Assembly: GCA_002224055.1 (NCBI GenBank)
Contig: AZLU01000177.1
Location: 1 to 64,000 of the forward strand
DNA length: 64,000 nucleotides
Direction: 5' to 3'
Source of the DNA: Pezizomycotina sp. ARF18
Taxonomy: Eukaryota > Ascomycota
A program made the translations under genes and the position numbers. Positions 23,790-35,528 of this stretch are shown one piece after another; within the stretch, counting starts at the first letter, position 1; every line of letters begins with the position of its first letter. The notes below the pieces were generated by a model, which made no database searches, was not told where the DNA came from, and saw nothing but the letters and a program-made list of their open reading frames with translations.

Positions 23790-24649
23790 TTATAACTTCG
23801 CCTTATTCCCATCCCCCAGCACAGTCGGCGCCTCAATCCTCCCACCTTCCTAATCGTCGGCTTTATAGGAACCTTTGGATGATCCCCCTGCAACTCCAAC
23901 CCCGTAATCCTCTCCAGCTCCTCCACAGCCTCATAAGCCCTCCCCAAGTGTACCTTTATCGTCCTAAACCCTGCCTCCTCCCTTCCTCAAATTCTCCCCG
24001 ATATCATCTAAAAACAACACGTCTTCCGCTTCAACTCCACCCTACCATTCTTCCGCGAAAACTCGTCCACTCTAGACAGCGCGAGCTTGTATATCTCCGG
24101 CTCCGGCTTCCGCAGGCCGACGTGCGCCGACGATACGAACACGTCGAACATACCCAGCAGCGGATCATCTGTATAACTCTCCCTATATAAATCGTGGTCA
24201 CGCGGGAATATAACCGTATTACTCAATGCTGCGATGACGTACTTCCCGCTCTCCTTCAGGTTTTTTAGCGCGGGATAAATCCACGGATCCGGTCCTCTGG
24301 ATCCTCTCATCATAGCATCGAATAAATACTCCCCGTCTACCGTCGGCATCGGCGGGAGTTTCTCGGGAAGAGAAGGATTTGTCTGGCGTTGAGTACTGTA
24401 GAAATCCTTCCAGCGGGATTGGTTATGTAGGTCTTCGTTGAAGGCGGCGAAGAATGCGGCGTCCATGGGTATATTCCCACGCTCGAGGCGGTGCCATGCG
24501 CCGTTCGGAGCGGTTTTGGAGATGGAGAAGTTGACCCATCCCGGCGGTATATTTAATGATAGTTCGTAGTCTAGGATTGCTTGGAAGGGGGAAAGGACGC
24601 AGACGCCGCCGATGTCGAACAAGATGACCTTTGGTTGTTTGGCTCCCAT
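23790..24649 (-). CDS. HAD-superfamily hydrolase with C-terminal peroxisomal-type AKL
   Basis: A haloacid-dehalogenase-like hydrolase of the subgroup related to the N-terminal domain of epoxide hydrolase/ACAD10. From ATG 24649: MGAKQPKVILFDIGGVCVLS holds motif I (DxGGV), WHRLERGNIPMDAAFFAAF is cap-domain-like, VIAALSNTVIFP holds motif II Ser, HVGLRKPEPEIYKLAL holds motif III Lys, and DVLFLDDIGEN (near 24000) is motif IV. Then TIRKVGG and, in the adjoining frame, RIEAPTVLGDGNKAKL with TAA at 23790-23792. The final AKL is a canonical PTS1 tripeptide, so a peroxisomal location is likely. Two or three single-base shifts lie between 24010 and 23820. Length, about 285 aa, suits the family. Substrate unknown. 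Confidence 0.85.
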
Positions 24650-25812
24650 GTTGAAGCGAGGAGAGTCTGGTTGAGGAAGCCGCGGTTGTTAAGGATATAG
24701 GGGAGAACTCTGAGATAAAGGGATAAAGAGACTGTTATATGTTATTTCATCCCCGATGACCTATATTGCAATGATGATTTTCCATCCTGCCGAAAAAGCA
24801 GGATTGCTCGAGGCTTTTGAGCAAAATGCAGGATGGGGTTTCCCGACGCTGACAGGACTTCGAGTAAGCAGCGACGGCCTAAAAAGCCTCGGCACAAAAT
24901 CTCCCTTTGGAATCGGTTTAAAAATCGGCCAATTGAGAGCTGTCATGGGATCACGGTCTCCTTCATGGCATCAATCCTTTAGATCTATAGACCTACTCGC
25001 TACACATTCGCATGTCTGCATGCAAGCGACGCGCGATGTTTAATAGAATGGACATTAATTGATTATACCTGATCGTAAAAGTCTAGAGCGTGATAAAGAA
25101 TATTTTAAGAGCTTGGTAAGATTTAGAATTAGAGGCTTAATACGCCCACCTTCCAGGACTCTACTTGCGCGTTTGCACCGAACTGTCGAAATACGATCCA
25201 ATTATTAGAAAAAAAAAAAAAAAAAAAATCCCTATCTCATCGAAGCTTAACTATATCTATAAAGATAAAATCTTATCTACAGGGGAAGCCTAGCTATCTA
25301 TATAGAAATAGCTAGAAACAACGATTTAGCTTATTTCCTCGGCTATTATTATAATAATTTACGTAGTTTTGGAAAGGAATATTATATATGCTTAATATTA
25401 CCATCGCGCCCATATAAGTTTTCTGAACATCTTAAAACTCGCTGAACCTGGAGACGGGAGCGCGAGCGTCGCCTAAACGTCTTTTCATTACGGAAGCATT
25501 CCTAGCCCTATTGATAGGCACATCATGTTAAAAACATACAAAATATATATATCGAAATGTTCTAAACCTCAATTGCTTCTTGAAACTTTTGAAAACAGTA
25601 GAAAGCACGAAGTGGCGCTGGAATCCTTCGGGTTGCTGCGCGCTTAAGTTAAGCGTAGCGCCGCGGCCCCCAAGAAGCGTGCACTAACGAGACAAGGTTA
25701 AACCGCCGCACTTTAAATTCCTTTCCCCTTCTTCTTTTCCCGCCTCTAGAATTAGGCTTCTTTCCTTTCCTTTCCTTTCCTCCACAACTCACCAGCACCA
25801 GCACCAGCAACC
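24650..25812. other. Intergenic, probably two divergent promoters
   Basis: Lies between the divergent HAD and HECT_2 genes. Contains an A run at 25210-25229, a short inverted repeat (CTAGCTAT/ATAGCTAG near 25292-25317), and a TTTCC repeat at 25762-25783 close to the HECT_2 start. No gene recognised. Confidence 0.45.
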
Positions 25813-27586
25813 ATGGACGACCACCCTCCACCCCCGAGTTCAAATACTACTGCGAACTCCTAACAAACATCCAACAAGTCTCCATTTCCATCTCCTCCCC
25901 CTCCCAACATCATCAACCTTCCTGCACCCTCCAAACGCGTCCTCCTCCTCTCATACCCACCATCACATCCGATACCTCTATACCTCCCATCCCGCGTATC
26001 CCCCCAATCCCCTCCTTCCATCACTCTCATACCGCCTCCCCGCAATCACACAGCAACATCCCGACCGCAGCGATAACGTCCCGTGGTCCGCGTCTTATTT
26101 CTCCCGCAATGACCCAGCGATAAATTGTAAATCCTGCTTGAGCGCGATAATACCGTCGGGTAAGGTGACGACGTGGAAGGACTTACCCAGCGAGAACTGG
26201 GCGGATTTAATGGACTTTTGGCACTGCCATAACCGCAGGAAGAAGGAAGCGAAGAAAAGGGAAAAGGGAAGAGGTACGGGAATGTACTCGCGAAGGAAGG
26301 GGAGGGGTTTGTGGAGATGATGTTCGTGTTGGTGGATGGAGGGATATAGTTGAGGGGAGCTTTGAGGTTTGTGATATTCCCTTTCTTCTTCGTTCTCTTC
26401 GTTTATTTTTTTTTTGTCGTGGGTGTCGGTCTAGAGTACATCCATCTCTGGAGTTATCTAGACCTACCGCTCCCAATCTCTTGCCTTTTTTCCGATGTAT
26501 ATACACAAACGGACAAAAACTCCGTCATACTGCCCTCACACGGTTTTAGGTTTTATGCTTGATATCACAACCCTCGTGAGAAGAAAAACAACGGGCACAT
26601 AAGAAAGTGATGGAATCCTTCTCCCTCGGAGTAAACCTCTTCAAACCCCCAGATTCTATGACTGATACAAATGCCCAATATCAACCACGAGCTACAAATC
26701 ACATCCTCTCATGCTTTAATGTAGAGGACTAGAGCACGGTTCCTTCCCCTCAAGGGAAGTTATCAGGGCTCGAGGATGTCCACTACATTGCATGAGAGTT
26801 AGCGATTTTCTGCTTAATGTTCCGGAAAAACAATTCACGCCTCCGGAAATAAGTACTTGAGTATTTTCATGGGGGTATAGGTAAGCTGGATACAGATAAA
26901 ATTACTTAAATATATTTACTGCGAGGATTATTATCTTCAAGTTAGAGTTTGCTTTGTACATAGAATATTCCTATTAATGATAAATATCACACAAAATATG
27001 AGAACACCAGCTGACACATCAGCCCTCCAAAACCATAGAAATCTTCAAACGATAATGACAACCCCACCGACCTCACACCAATCCACTGTACCTCCTGCGC
27101 CTCCCCCTCGGCCTCTCCGACGCCAAAGCAAACGGTTACCGCCTAACGAAATACTCCCTATCCCTCTCGACATCTCCAACATATACCACATCCCAGTGGA
27201 TAACAGCACACCTCCTCTTCTCATCGACACGCAAGCGCAGCGTAAATTCATCGTACAATCCGAACCTTCCTCCTCCTCCTCCTCCCCTACTACTACGAAA
27301 AAATTCCAAATATGGTATTCAATCCACACACAATAATAACGACGCACGCGCACCGTAAGCCCGTCGAGGCTGTTAAAGTCTACTACAAGGACGAAGGAAA
27401 AAGTAGTGGTGGTGTGGTGCGGGTAGTTCATTACAGGATCCGGAGGTTGTGTATTTACCGGAAAAGGTATACGACGAAGTGTGGAAGGAGCTGGAGAGCG
27501 GGAATAGGGAGTTACCGGATGATGTTAAGCTTATGGGGGAGTGGAGGGGCAGTTGGTTGAGGAGGTTTGGGAGGGGTGATGTATAA
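25813..27586 (+). CDS. HECT-like E2-binding protein (HECT_2 family, UBE3D / yeast Ipa1 type)
   Basis: This family binds ubiquitin E2 enzymes; human UBE3D and yeast Ipa1 have been tied to mRNA 3'-end processing. Start ATG at 25813 (MDDHPP), then after one shift PEFKYYCELLTNIQQVSISI, a Pro-rich stretch, AINCKSCLSAIIPSG (first CxxC) and TWKDLPSENWADLMDFWHCH, a very characteristic family block. YGNVLAKEGEGFVEMMFVLV follows at 26273-26335. After about 700 bp without recognisable coding, DLTPIHCTSCASPLGLSDAK (second CxxC), NGYRLTKYSLSLS, QAQRKFIVQSEPSSSSS, KFQIWVFNPHTIITTHAHRK, VEAVKVYYKDE, VVYLPEKVYDEVWKELESGN, and the end LMGEWRGSWLRRFGRGDV with TAA at 27584-27586. At least five frame changes. 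It converges on NTAQ1. Confidence 0.85.
26706..26798. repeat. 93-nt foldback (inverted-repeat) sequence inside the HECT_2 gene
   Basis: The left arm CTCTCATGCTTTAATGTAG + AGGAC pairs with the right arm GTCCACTACATTGCATGAGAG, continues with CTAGAGC against GCTCGAG, and closes in an inner hairpin CTTCCC-ctcaa-GGGAAG. It lies in the non-coding middle of the HECT_2 gene, likely an intron. No second copy was found in the window. It could be a small foldback transposon remnant or a structured RNA. Confidence 0.65.
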
Positions 27587-27690
27587 TATATAAAAGAAAG
27601 ATTAAATAGGGTATATTTTGTATGCATAGCTAGGCGTATCCTCATATCGTCATTTGATATCCATTACTTCATCGCGAACCATCTTAACAA

Positions 27691-28400
27691 TCATGATAAT
27701 GCTTCACCCTTCCTCTCAATCTCAACTTCCAGATCCTCCTTCGGCATCTCCCTCTCCCCATAAACTCCCTCCAAAACGTCCCTTCATCCACAATCCTCCC
27801 GTACCCATCATCACCACCTTCCCCCGCCTTACTAAAATCCAAAACCTCGGAAGCGTATGTTCCCCTTCCGCCTCTTCACCGCTTATAACATCCAAACCGG
27901 CGGTTCCGCAAACCAGTCCCTTCTTTCCTTCGCGGAGCATGTGCACCCTACTGCTCGCGAACTTCTTGAGGAATACATCACCGGGAACTAAACGCATGTA
28001 CCTCCTAAACATCGGATCCTTTACGCGAAACTTGACGTACTCGTCCGTACTAGTCGCGGGACGCAAAGTCGTCGTAAAGTACTCCGGGAACGGCGTAGGG
28101 AAAGATGGTATAGTAGTATCTAAATCGTACACCACCGCTTCCTCTTTTCCTTCTTCGCTAATAGCTTCGCGTCTAGCTTCGACCAGTATAACATGGTAAT
28201 CCCAAACATCGGTACCGACGGATCCGACGCCGCGCGCTGCGCGAAGACGGGGACGTATCCCGAGGATTGGACAGGAATACCACGGTAAAGTATCGCAGGC
28301 AATTCGGGTCGCGTTGGGACCGGGAGTGGAGGATCATGTAGATGTTTTCTTCGCAGTAGCTTTGAAGAAGTATACGTAGTCAGCTTCAGGAATCAAAATG
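27691..28400 (-). CDS. NTAQ1: Protein N-terminal glutamine amidohydrolase (Nt-Gln amidase)
   Basis: NTAQ1 deamidates N-terminal Gln to Glu, feeding substrates into the Arg/N-degron pathway; it acts in the cytosol and nucleus. Minus strand in order: LLQSYCEENIYMI, with the catalytic Cys in CEEN (near 28340); LHSRSQRDPNCLRYFTVVFL; then DVWDYHVILVEAR (near 28190), the WDYHV motif carrying the catalytic His; VVYDLDTTIPSFPTPFPEYF, with the catalytic Asp; YVKFRVKDPMFRRYMRLVPG and LKKFASSRVHM; a C-terminal part YGRIVDEGTFWREFMGR and EMPKEDLEVEIERKGEALS, TGA at 27691-27693. The triad Cys-His-Asp is intact. The N-terminal few codons and start were not found; a short first exon upstream of 28370 is likely. 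Several frame changes. Convergent with HECT_2, 104 bp between stops. Confidence 0.85.
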
Positions 28401-30698
28401 AGAGAGCTCCGCGGGACGAAAATGTGCAAATGCAAGGGAAAACGAAAAGCTGGGAAAAAGTGGAAATTAAACGAATAGCTAAAGGAAATGAGCCGTATTA
28501 AAAAAACACACCAAGCTGTATATTGCTGGTCTTCCGCGCAGATGAGATTTCACCTTCACGACATGGCTGACTTTTAGCTTCGATCGCGATCGCTATAGTT
28601 TGTTTCTTTTAAGATTATATCGTAATTTGGCGGTTAAATACAAATTCCCATCCAGCAAGGGTTTTCTCGAAGGATGGGTTGAGCTAGTGGAAGCTAGCGA
28701 GGATGTTTCTTCGTTCTTTCTTTCTTTCTTTCTTTTCTGCAAGGCTTAAGGCTTGCCGTCTGCTTATTGGCGGTGTTTAATTTTAGACCGTGGCTTGAAT
28801 TTTAATCTTGTTGGGATCAAAGCTAGTAAGGGTAAAATAATGAGGCTATTCATCTTAAAAAGAAAGAACCCTAAGGATGAGGAATAACAGCTATTTCGCT
28901 AGTTAAAACTAGACATGGGCTCTCTCATCTTACCATGGAATGGATTCCATCTTGATCGTAAGATTATTATTCTTCGCCTAGGAATTGGATCGCGAAGGTT
29001 TTGCAATTTCGATACTGAAGGGGAATATAGAATTACCGCTCGGCTTTCCGAGTTTGCTGAAATTAGCAGCCGATTTATCTCATTTAGAGTACCTCGCGAA
29101 TTTTTCAAGGTCCCTATTCCGCTCAGCAAGTGTCGGAAACACAACGACCGATTACTCCCATGACTAGAGATGATATCTTTTTTCCCCCGCCCCCTTCAAC
29201 CCCAGCTAGCTGCTAGGCACCCCCCAATCCTCCAGCGATATAATAACTGAGTACATTGTTTTCGCTCTTCCAGTTACTAGAAAGAGTTGGCAGCTCGTTT
29301 ACCAGAAAAATTCTCCCTCAATCATTTGCGTTATCGTTATCATCGTGGAGATTTTTCTTTTTCAATTAAAAATCTTCCCATGTGAATACAGCCAAGACGA
29401 GAAGACGAGAAGGGTGAAAAAATCGGTTCCTGACGATCATTGTCCGATTTCGAATAAAACGTGGAGAGACAAAACACGCTTTCCCTCGTGAAGTTCAAAG
29501 AGTGAAGAGTCAAGACCCTTACTCGAGACTTCAAGAGAGGTGCCTCATTCCAAAGCGAAATTAAACTGAAGTTTAAAAAGGTAAATCGACCGAAAGCAAG
29601 GTGGAGGCTGGGGAGGAGAGATTAGAATGGATAGGAGGTTTTTTTTCGGTGTTATTGTCGAAACACTCTTCCTCGAACATCCCCACGTAGCGGAACGGAT
29701 TGGATGAATTAATCATTTAGTACACCCTTTGAACGTATTGCTTCTTGACCGTGGGAAAACCTAGCAATGAGACGAAGCAAAGGGGATATACTAGAGACTG
29801 CTGTCTTCCTCTTGCTTACCTCCATTCAAAAGGGCGGAGAAAAGAAAAGCATCTCAAGTCGTTTCAAGAAAATGGGCGGCAGAAATAATTCTGTTGCGCT
29901 GTCAAGAATTTGATGTGGGCCATCAGGGAAAAGGCGAAACTGTTGTTTTCACTGGTGAGACTGTCAAAGTGGGGACTTTTTTTACCCTCCGCGTCTCACC
30001 ATTGCGCCTTGCATATGTAAGGTACTGAACATCCGCACCTCCCTTATGAAAAAAAAAATATTTCTAACTCCGTGGCACAAAAAAGGATTCAACTTTATAC
30101 CCCGTGAACTTGCAGCAAGCAAGGGAAAGGATTTTAGCGTGACTAACGTCCTTTTAACCCGGATGCAGATTGGTAGGGTGTAAGAATTTACATCTGCTGG
30201 GAAAAAACGTGCTGCCATAGTCTTCAAGGACTTTCGCAGTTTGCAGTTTGCATGATGCGGGGGAATTCTGTCAAAAAGGTTTAGGTTAATGTTGCTGAAA
30301 AGCACATCGCCTAATGGATAAAAACGGTTGCGGGATTGAAAGAGTGAGGCTGCTGTTGTGCTGCCGCAGGCAATCCGCAGCAGGATTTTATATCGCAGCA
30401 ATATAAACATCTCCTTTTCTAGGCATATATTAGCCAAAGAGCTTCGGTGCTAGTCTAAGACTCGTCTTCCCGGACTATCGAGTGTAAGACCGTGTTCCTT
30501 GCCAGGAGCAGTTTTCTCCTGGCGCTTTTGTTGCGGAGATAGAAGACAGAGAGGCTCCTACTCATTCAGGAGAATGTCAGAAAAAGCAAAGGGGAAAGCG
30601 TAAGGAATACGGCAGTAGGAAAGGATTTGTTATGAATTGATAAGTTTTAGTGATTGTTAAAAAAAATTGCGCAAACCCCCAAAAAGAAAATCGATTCG

Positions 30699-30729
<31 letters not shown>

Positions 30730-33249
30730 ACGTCTCTTGACCACTGGTGCAACCCACACGTTAAAAGTATATCTCTATTTCAATTGTAAACAATGATAGG
30801 AACAAGTAAAAGATCTGTCATGTTCTCAATTCATTGACCTTATTTATATGAGAATGATAGGCGACTAGACGTCCGACATTTTGTAGCCTGTTAACGATTA
30901 TATCTGATCAATTATAGCCGGCTAAAAAACGGATGGCGAAAATGGAGCAGTCTCCATAGCAGCTGCAGCGTTCTGACTGGACAGACCGGTTAAATCCACT
31001 TTTCGATCCGGGATGTACTGGTGCGGAGCTGGAACGGTTTGGCACCAGAATGACGCCTTGATCCACCGAAGGTCCAAAAACATTTTTTCGCAGTGTATAA
31101 GCAAAACGGTACACCCCACAGAGGATTAAATTTCGGTCGCTTCTTGGGAGGCTCTTTCTGCCTGCTCTTTGTCGCCTTTGTCAGTATATTCGGCGCGATC
31201 ACAAGATCTTTCTTATTATAGTTTTTTTGGAGATCACTCTCGTCCCGCTTACTCCTCGTAAGACCTTCCTTAAATGGTGGTTTTTTTTTTTTTTTCGTAT
31301 GTGCGCAGTGATGCCTCTTTCTCCGCTCTGCAGATTCTGTTGTGTGAGGATCTGTATGTCTTTTGTTTACCCCTGCCGCTCTTGGTGGGATGACGAACAA
31401 AGGGGAGGAGAAAACGGGGGGAAGGAAAAAAAGAAAAAAAAAGGGAAAAAAAAAAAAAAGAAAGAACAACAACAAAAAAAAAAAAAAAAAGTTGTGGTAC
31501 TGTAGCAAAGGTAGTGAGTGGAACGACAAAAACGGTGAAGCTCACAGCAATCAAAAATTATTACTTTTAAAATAATGTAGTATCAGTCCTCCCCGTGAAC
31601 AGTGCGACGATAGGGTCTTGAGCTTCTCAACTCCGGCGAGCCTTTCCCAATGACCTGCTATCAATTCTTATCGTCTTGTTGTTTGCCTGTTTTTTTTTTT
31701 TCTTTCTCTTTTACTTACCAAAAGGAAGCAATTCAATCTTATTCGCAAAGATTGTCCTTCGTTAACAGGGATATTTTCTTTGGTCTGGGCATCTTCCTGG
31801 AGGCAAGCAAACGAAAAACGAATTAAACTCGCTCATGCAATGCAAAACCACGTATTTACTTAAACACCTGCCAACAATGCTAGTATGAGTCAGTGAAAAA
31901 ATGGAGAAAGACGGTGGTCGAGGGTAAATGGGCTGACTAGGGCTCTTTTTTCTGTTATAGAGGGCTGAAGCTTTGGAACGTTGCTGCCCATGCTTTCCTC
32001 TCCTGCAAGCAAGCTGCACATTAGCTCATGATGATTGACGGTAGTCAAAGGAAACGAGAGGGTTTGAAAAGAAAAAAAAATGTAAATAAATATGAGGATT
32101 TCTACATGAATATAAACACGCACAACATAGCAACAAAGGAAATAGCAGTTCAACGTTTGGATTTTTTTTTTTTTTCCCTACAACGAACACGAACCTTCTC
32201 ATTTCCATCCTTTGTCTTCCTTCCTTTGGTAGCAGTAACATTAGCTGTAATTTCACCAGCTGGATCAATTCTGCGCTGGCCCCCTTCGTCCATTTTCGCC
32301 TTTTTTTTTTCTTTCTTTTTTTTTTTTCGCTGGGCAGACCTTCTTAATCTTCATCCTTAAGGGCCGTTCGAGCCGAGAAAAGTAATATTAACAGCTCTTT
32401 TTTGTCTGATATTCTTCCGCATTGATTTTGTGCCATTTTAGCTTTTATTATTGGGAAGCAGAACCCCCGAGGGACCGTTCCGTACTCGGCAATGTAAGAG
32501 AAGAAGAGGGAAGGAACAATAATAATATAATATATAAGAAGAATTGTACGGCAATAATGAGGAAGAGGAAGCAAAGAGGAAAGAGGAAGAAGGGTATTTT
32601 AGCTAAACAATAAAAGCAAAATAGAACTAATAAGACGAAGTAATATGTAACTGCGCCTGGCGGTGTTAGAGAGAATTGGTGGTGAGGAGAAAAAAAAAAA
32701 AGAAAGAAAATAATTAAAAGAGAGGAAAAAGAAAATAAATTCGACTTTAGCAGGGAAAAAAAGAAAAGAAAAAAAAAAAAAAGGAAGGAAATATTTAGAA
32801 ATAAAATATCCCCAGCAGCAAGACGAAATAAAATAAAATAAATATATACCTCTTACTTGTACATTCCTCTTTCTTACTGCTTACTTCTCTCCTTCTTCTT
32901 CTTTTCTTTCTTTTATTCTGATATATAATAATCTCCCAGATTTCTCGATAAACAGGAACCTACTCGACTATATAATTCGGTGTCGTGGATTCTTGAAGGG
33001 TTACATATCTTAGCGAATACCTTATAGTTCGACCGTTTAACCTCAAGCTTCCGACAAGCGCTGGCATTTTTTACAGAGTTCGAGACAACCGTCAACAAAT
33101 ACGTCACTTTCAAATTTATTGGGAACGACCTGGAGGATAGTTCAAAGAATTCTACAAGTAGACTGCGAAATATACATACATCTTTCGAGCGAAAATCCAA
33201 CAAATTCATCGGCCTCTTTTCATTATCTGAACACACTATACCGTCAAAG
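28401..33249. other. 4.8-kb non-coding stretch rich in homopolymers
   Basis: No recognisable gene on either strand. Contains a TTTC repeat near 28706-28735, T runs at 30700-30727 and 31279-31295, A/G-rich runs at 31425-31490 and 32690-32790, and pyrimidine-rich sequence. Apparent Lys- or Phe-rich frames (for example around 31230-31550) are by-products of these runs. It may be the long promoter and 5' UTR of the gene at 33250. Confidence 0.5.
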
Positions 33250-34019
33250 ATGTCAATCGCTCTTTCTCGAGAGATTGAAAACCTCAAGTCCCTCTACGGA
33301 AAGGGCCTCTACAAGCAGTGCGCAGCGCAGTCGCAAAAGCTGCTTGCTGACGACCATTTCCTTGCTGTAAGTAGGCTCTCTTTATGGAAAGAGATCGTCT
33401 AGGTCGCTTGTTATTAGAATTTTGTTGCGTCAATTGTTTTACCCATTGACAGCGCCATTCATTTGGACCAGTTTTCAAAACTTGGAGAAGGTGCTAATGT
33501 TACATTCTTTCTGCAGGCAAACCCAATGAACCCAGCATACGCACACTTCCTCCGCGCCTGCGCCTCGAACACAGCGTGGTCAACTCCCGCGACCCCGTCC
33601 GCCAGCGTGATAGTCTCACCAGGGCCCTGATCGCGTACGCCGACGCCGCCAACAGCCTGCGAACTGGAGAAAGTCGACGGTCTCCGCACCAGATGCTGCA
33701 GCACGTCACCGAAGTCGAGGAGGAACTGGCGAGGGATGAAGAAGCCGCGAGGACGAAGAGGTTTCAGCAGGATCAGCTCCTACGCTACGACCCAGCAGCA
33801 GGAGCAGTTCCAGCTGCGCGAGCAGGAGCGGAAGTGGAAGCGGAGAGGATAGTCCGAAGGGTGGACCGAAGAATTGGAGGTTCAGGTGAGCTCCTTTCCT
33901 TTTTTTGGAATTTCAGCCCTAAAATGTACTGCGGATATGAAATCTACTGGCCCGCTTCGACGGGCGACTTTCGGTCAAATGTCCGGAAGAAATTTACCAT
34001 CCGTTATTTCTTTTCTTAA
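33250..34019 (+). CDS. Conserved fungal hypothetical protein with a helical, TPR-like N-terminus
   Basis: ATG at 33250 opens MSIALSREIENLKSLYGKGL followed by YKQCAAQSQKLLADDHFLA, an amphipathic helical pair of the kind that starts a family of uncharacterised fungal proteins with TPR-like helices. A clean intron (33367-33516; GTAAGT, branch GCTAAT, CTGCAG) joins in frame to ANPMNPAYAHFLRACASN. After one shift the protein continues LEHSVVNSRDPVRQRDSLTR, ALIAYADAANSL, then a charged stretch with VEEELARDEEAARTKRFQQD. The 3' end is uncertain: 33890 has a GTGAGC donor, and the open frame runs on to 34019 with less protein-like sequence. Function unknown. Confidence 0.6.
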
Positions 34020-35528
34020 ATTTTTTATATCTCATGTGAGCTCTCCGGATGCTAACGCTTTTATATCCAGTCGCCGAACTTATGGCTCCGAGTATAGCAC
34101 GCGCGGCACGAGCAGTAAATTTCCAGCACATTCTCACGATATTTGGAATGACGACCTAATCTTCGACTATTTGCGTTTTTTCTTTCCCATCTTTCATTTC
34201 TTTGAACATACTGGAGATGTCTCTTTTTTTCAACTGCAATTTTTCCCTTCATTTTTCCGTTGGATTAAAATTTCAATTTACAGAGTTGTTTAAAAGGAGG
34301 CTTGGCTTCATCGTGGCTTTCCATGTGCAGAGTTTTCTTTACAGAAAAATGTTTCCTATACTTGACATTATTTTCCCCCGTTTTTTCTCGTATCACAACT
34401 GCGATCGTATCTCGCTCTCGTTATTCTTCTAAAAGAAACATTATCCTTTCATCCTAATATTTTACTCCAAATCTCCCCCTCTCTTCTCCAAACAACATCT
34501 TCCAATTCTTTTTCTATCCTTGTTTTCTATTTTTTGTTCACGCTCTTGAAACGATTCCTTTGTTCATTTAAAAATACTGTTCTTCTGCGGGGCTTCTAAA
34601 ATTTAGCACTGGCGTCTACTTGGTGGTTGTATTCTTTTCTTCATCCTTTAGTTGGTCCTTCTCTTCATTTCCTTTGTATTTTTAAAATTATCGTTATCAT
34701 TAATATCATTACTATTATTATTCGCAATTTTATTTACTATAATTCTTTCTCTTTCGTGAATTCGAAACAGTTCTTCTACTCTGAAATGGAATCCCGTGCG
34801 GTTCCATATATATCTTATTAGCGCGAAAGAAAAACAACAAAAGTAGCCGTTTTGCGCATGCTTTCAACGCATTGCAGAATCTAAAAATTACAGCCCCAGG
34901 TTTCGCATTACGATGTTTATTTTATTTTATTTCTTGTCATAAGCCTGCCAAATCTCACCAGCCTCTATGTTCGCAATTTTTCGTTTATAAGTCATGTTCA
35001 TGCAATATCGTCAACCTGGCAAAAATATCAAGCCATGATATATCGATGCCGAAGTCTCCTGAGACCAGTTTATCGTGATTATATCTATCTTTAAGAGACA
35101 TCTGGCCCACATTAAGTTTAATTTTTTAAAAAAAAAAAATTTAAAAAAGATGATATTGGTAAGAGTCAGGAAACTCGAGCATGGAGGAAGAAACTCATAG
35201 TTCGTAACGACCCAAACCGGTTTTTGGATTATAATGTCTCTGACTGGAATAGACGACGATAGATTTAGATATTTTGGTCTCGATACAACACCATGCGCTT
35301 TTCTGTCCGCTATGAGTTTGGAAAGAGTCTCTTCCACCTATGCCCGAAAGAAAAAAAGGATTGTAAGAAGACTTCAAATTCGCCTTGCGTATAACTAACT
35401 AGGTTAGATATCATATTGTACAGGGAAAAATTGAGACTGCCGATAACTTTTTGAATCCTGAAAAGTCAGGCGATAATTAAAGTGAATATGCATATCTATA
35501 TTGAACGAAACGAGAGATATCTATCTAA
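34020..35528. other. Non-coding stretch upstream of the PWP1 3' end
   Basis: T-rich on the plus strand, with a T6-A12 junction at 35122-35139. No gene recognised; it may include a 3' part of the 33250 gene. Confidence 0.4.

Noticed and set aside
31227-31554. Phe- or Lys-rich overlapping frames on both strands
   Set aside because: Produced by poly-A/G runs; not credible coding sequence.
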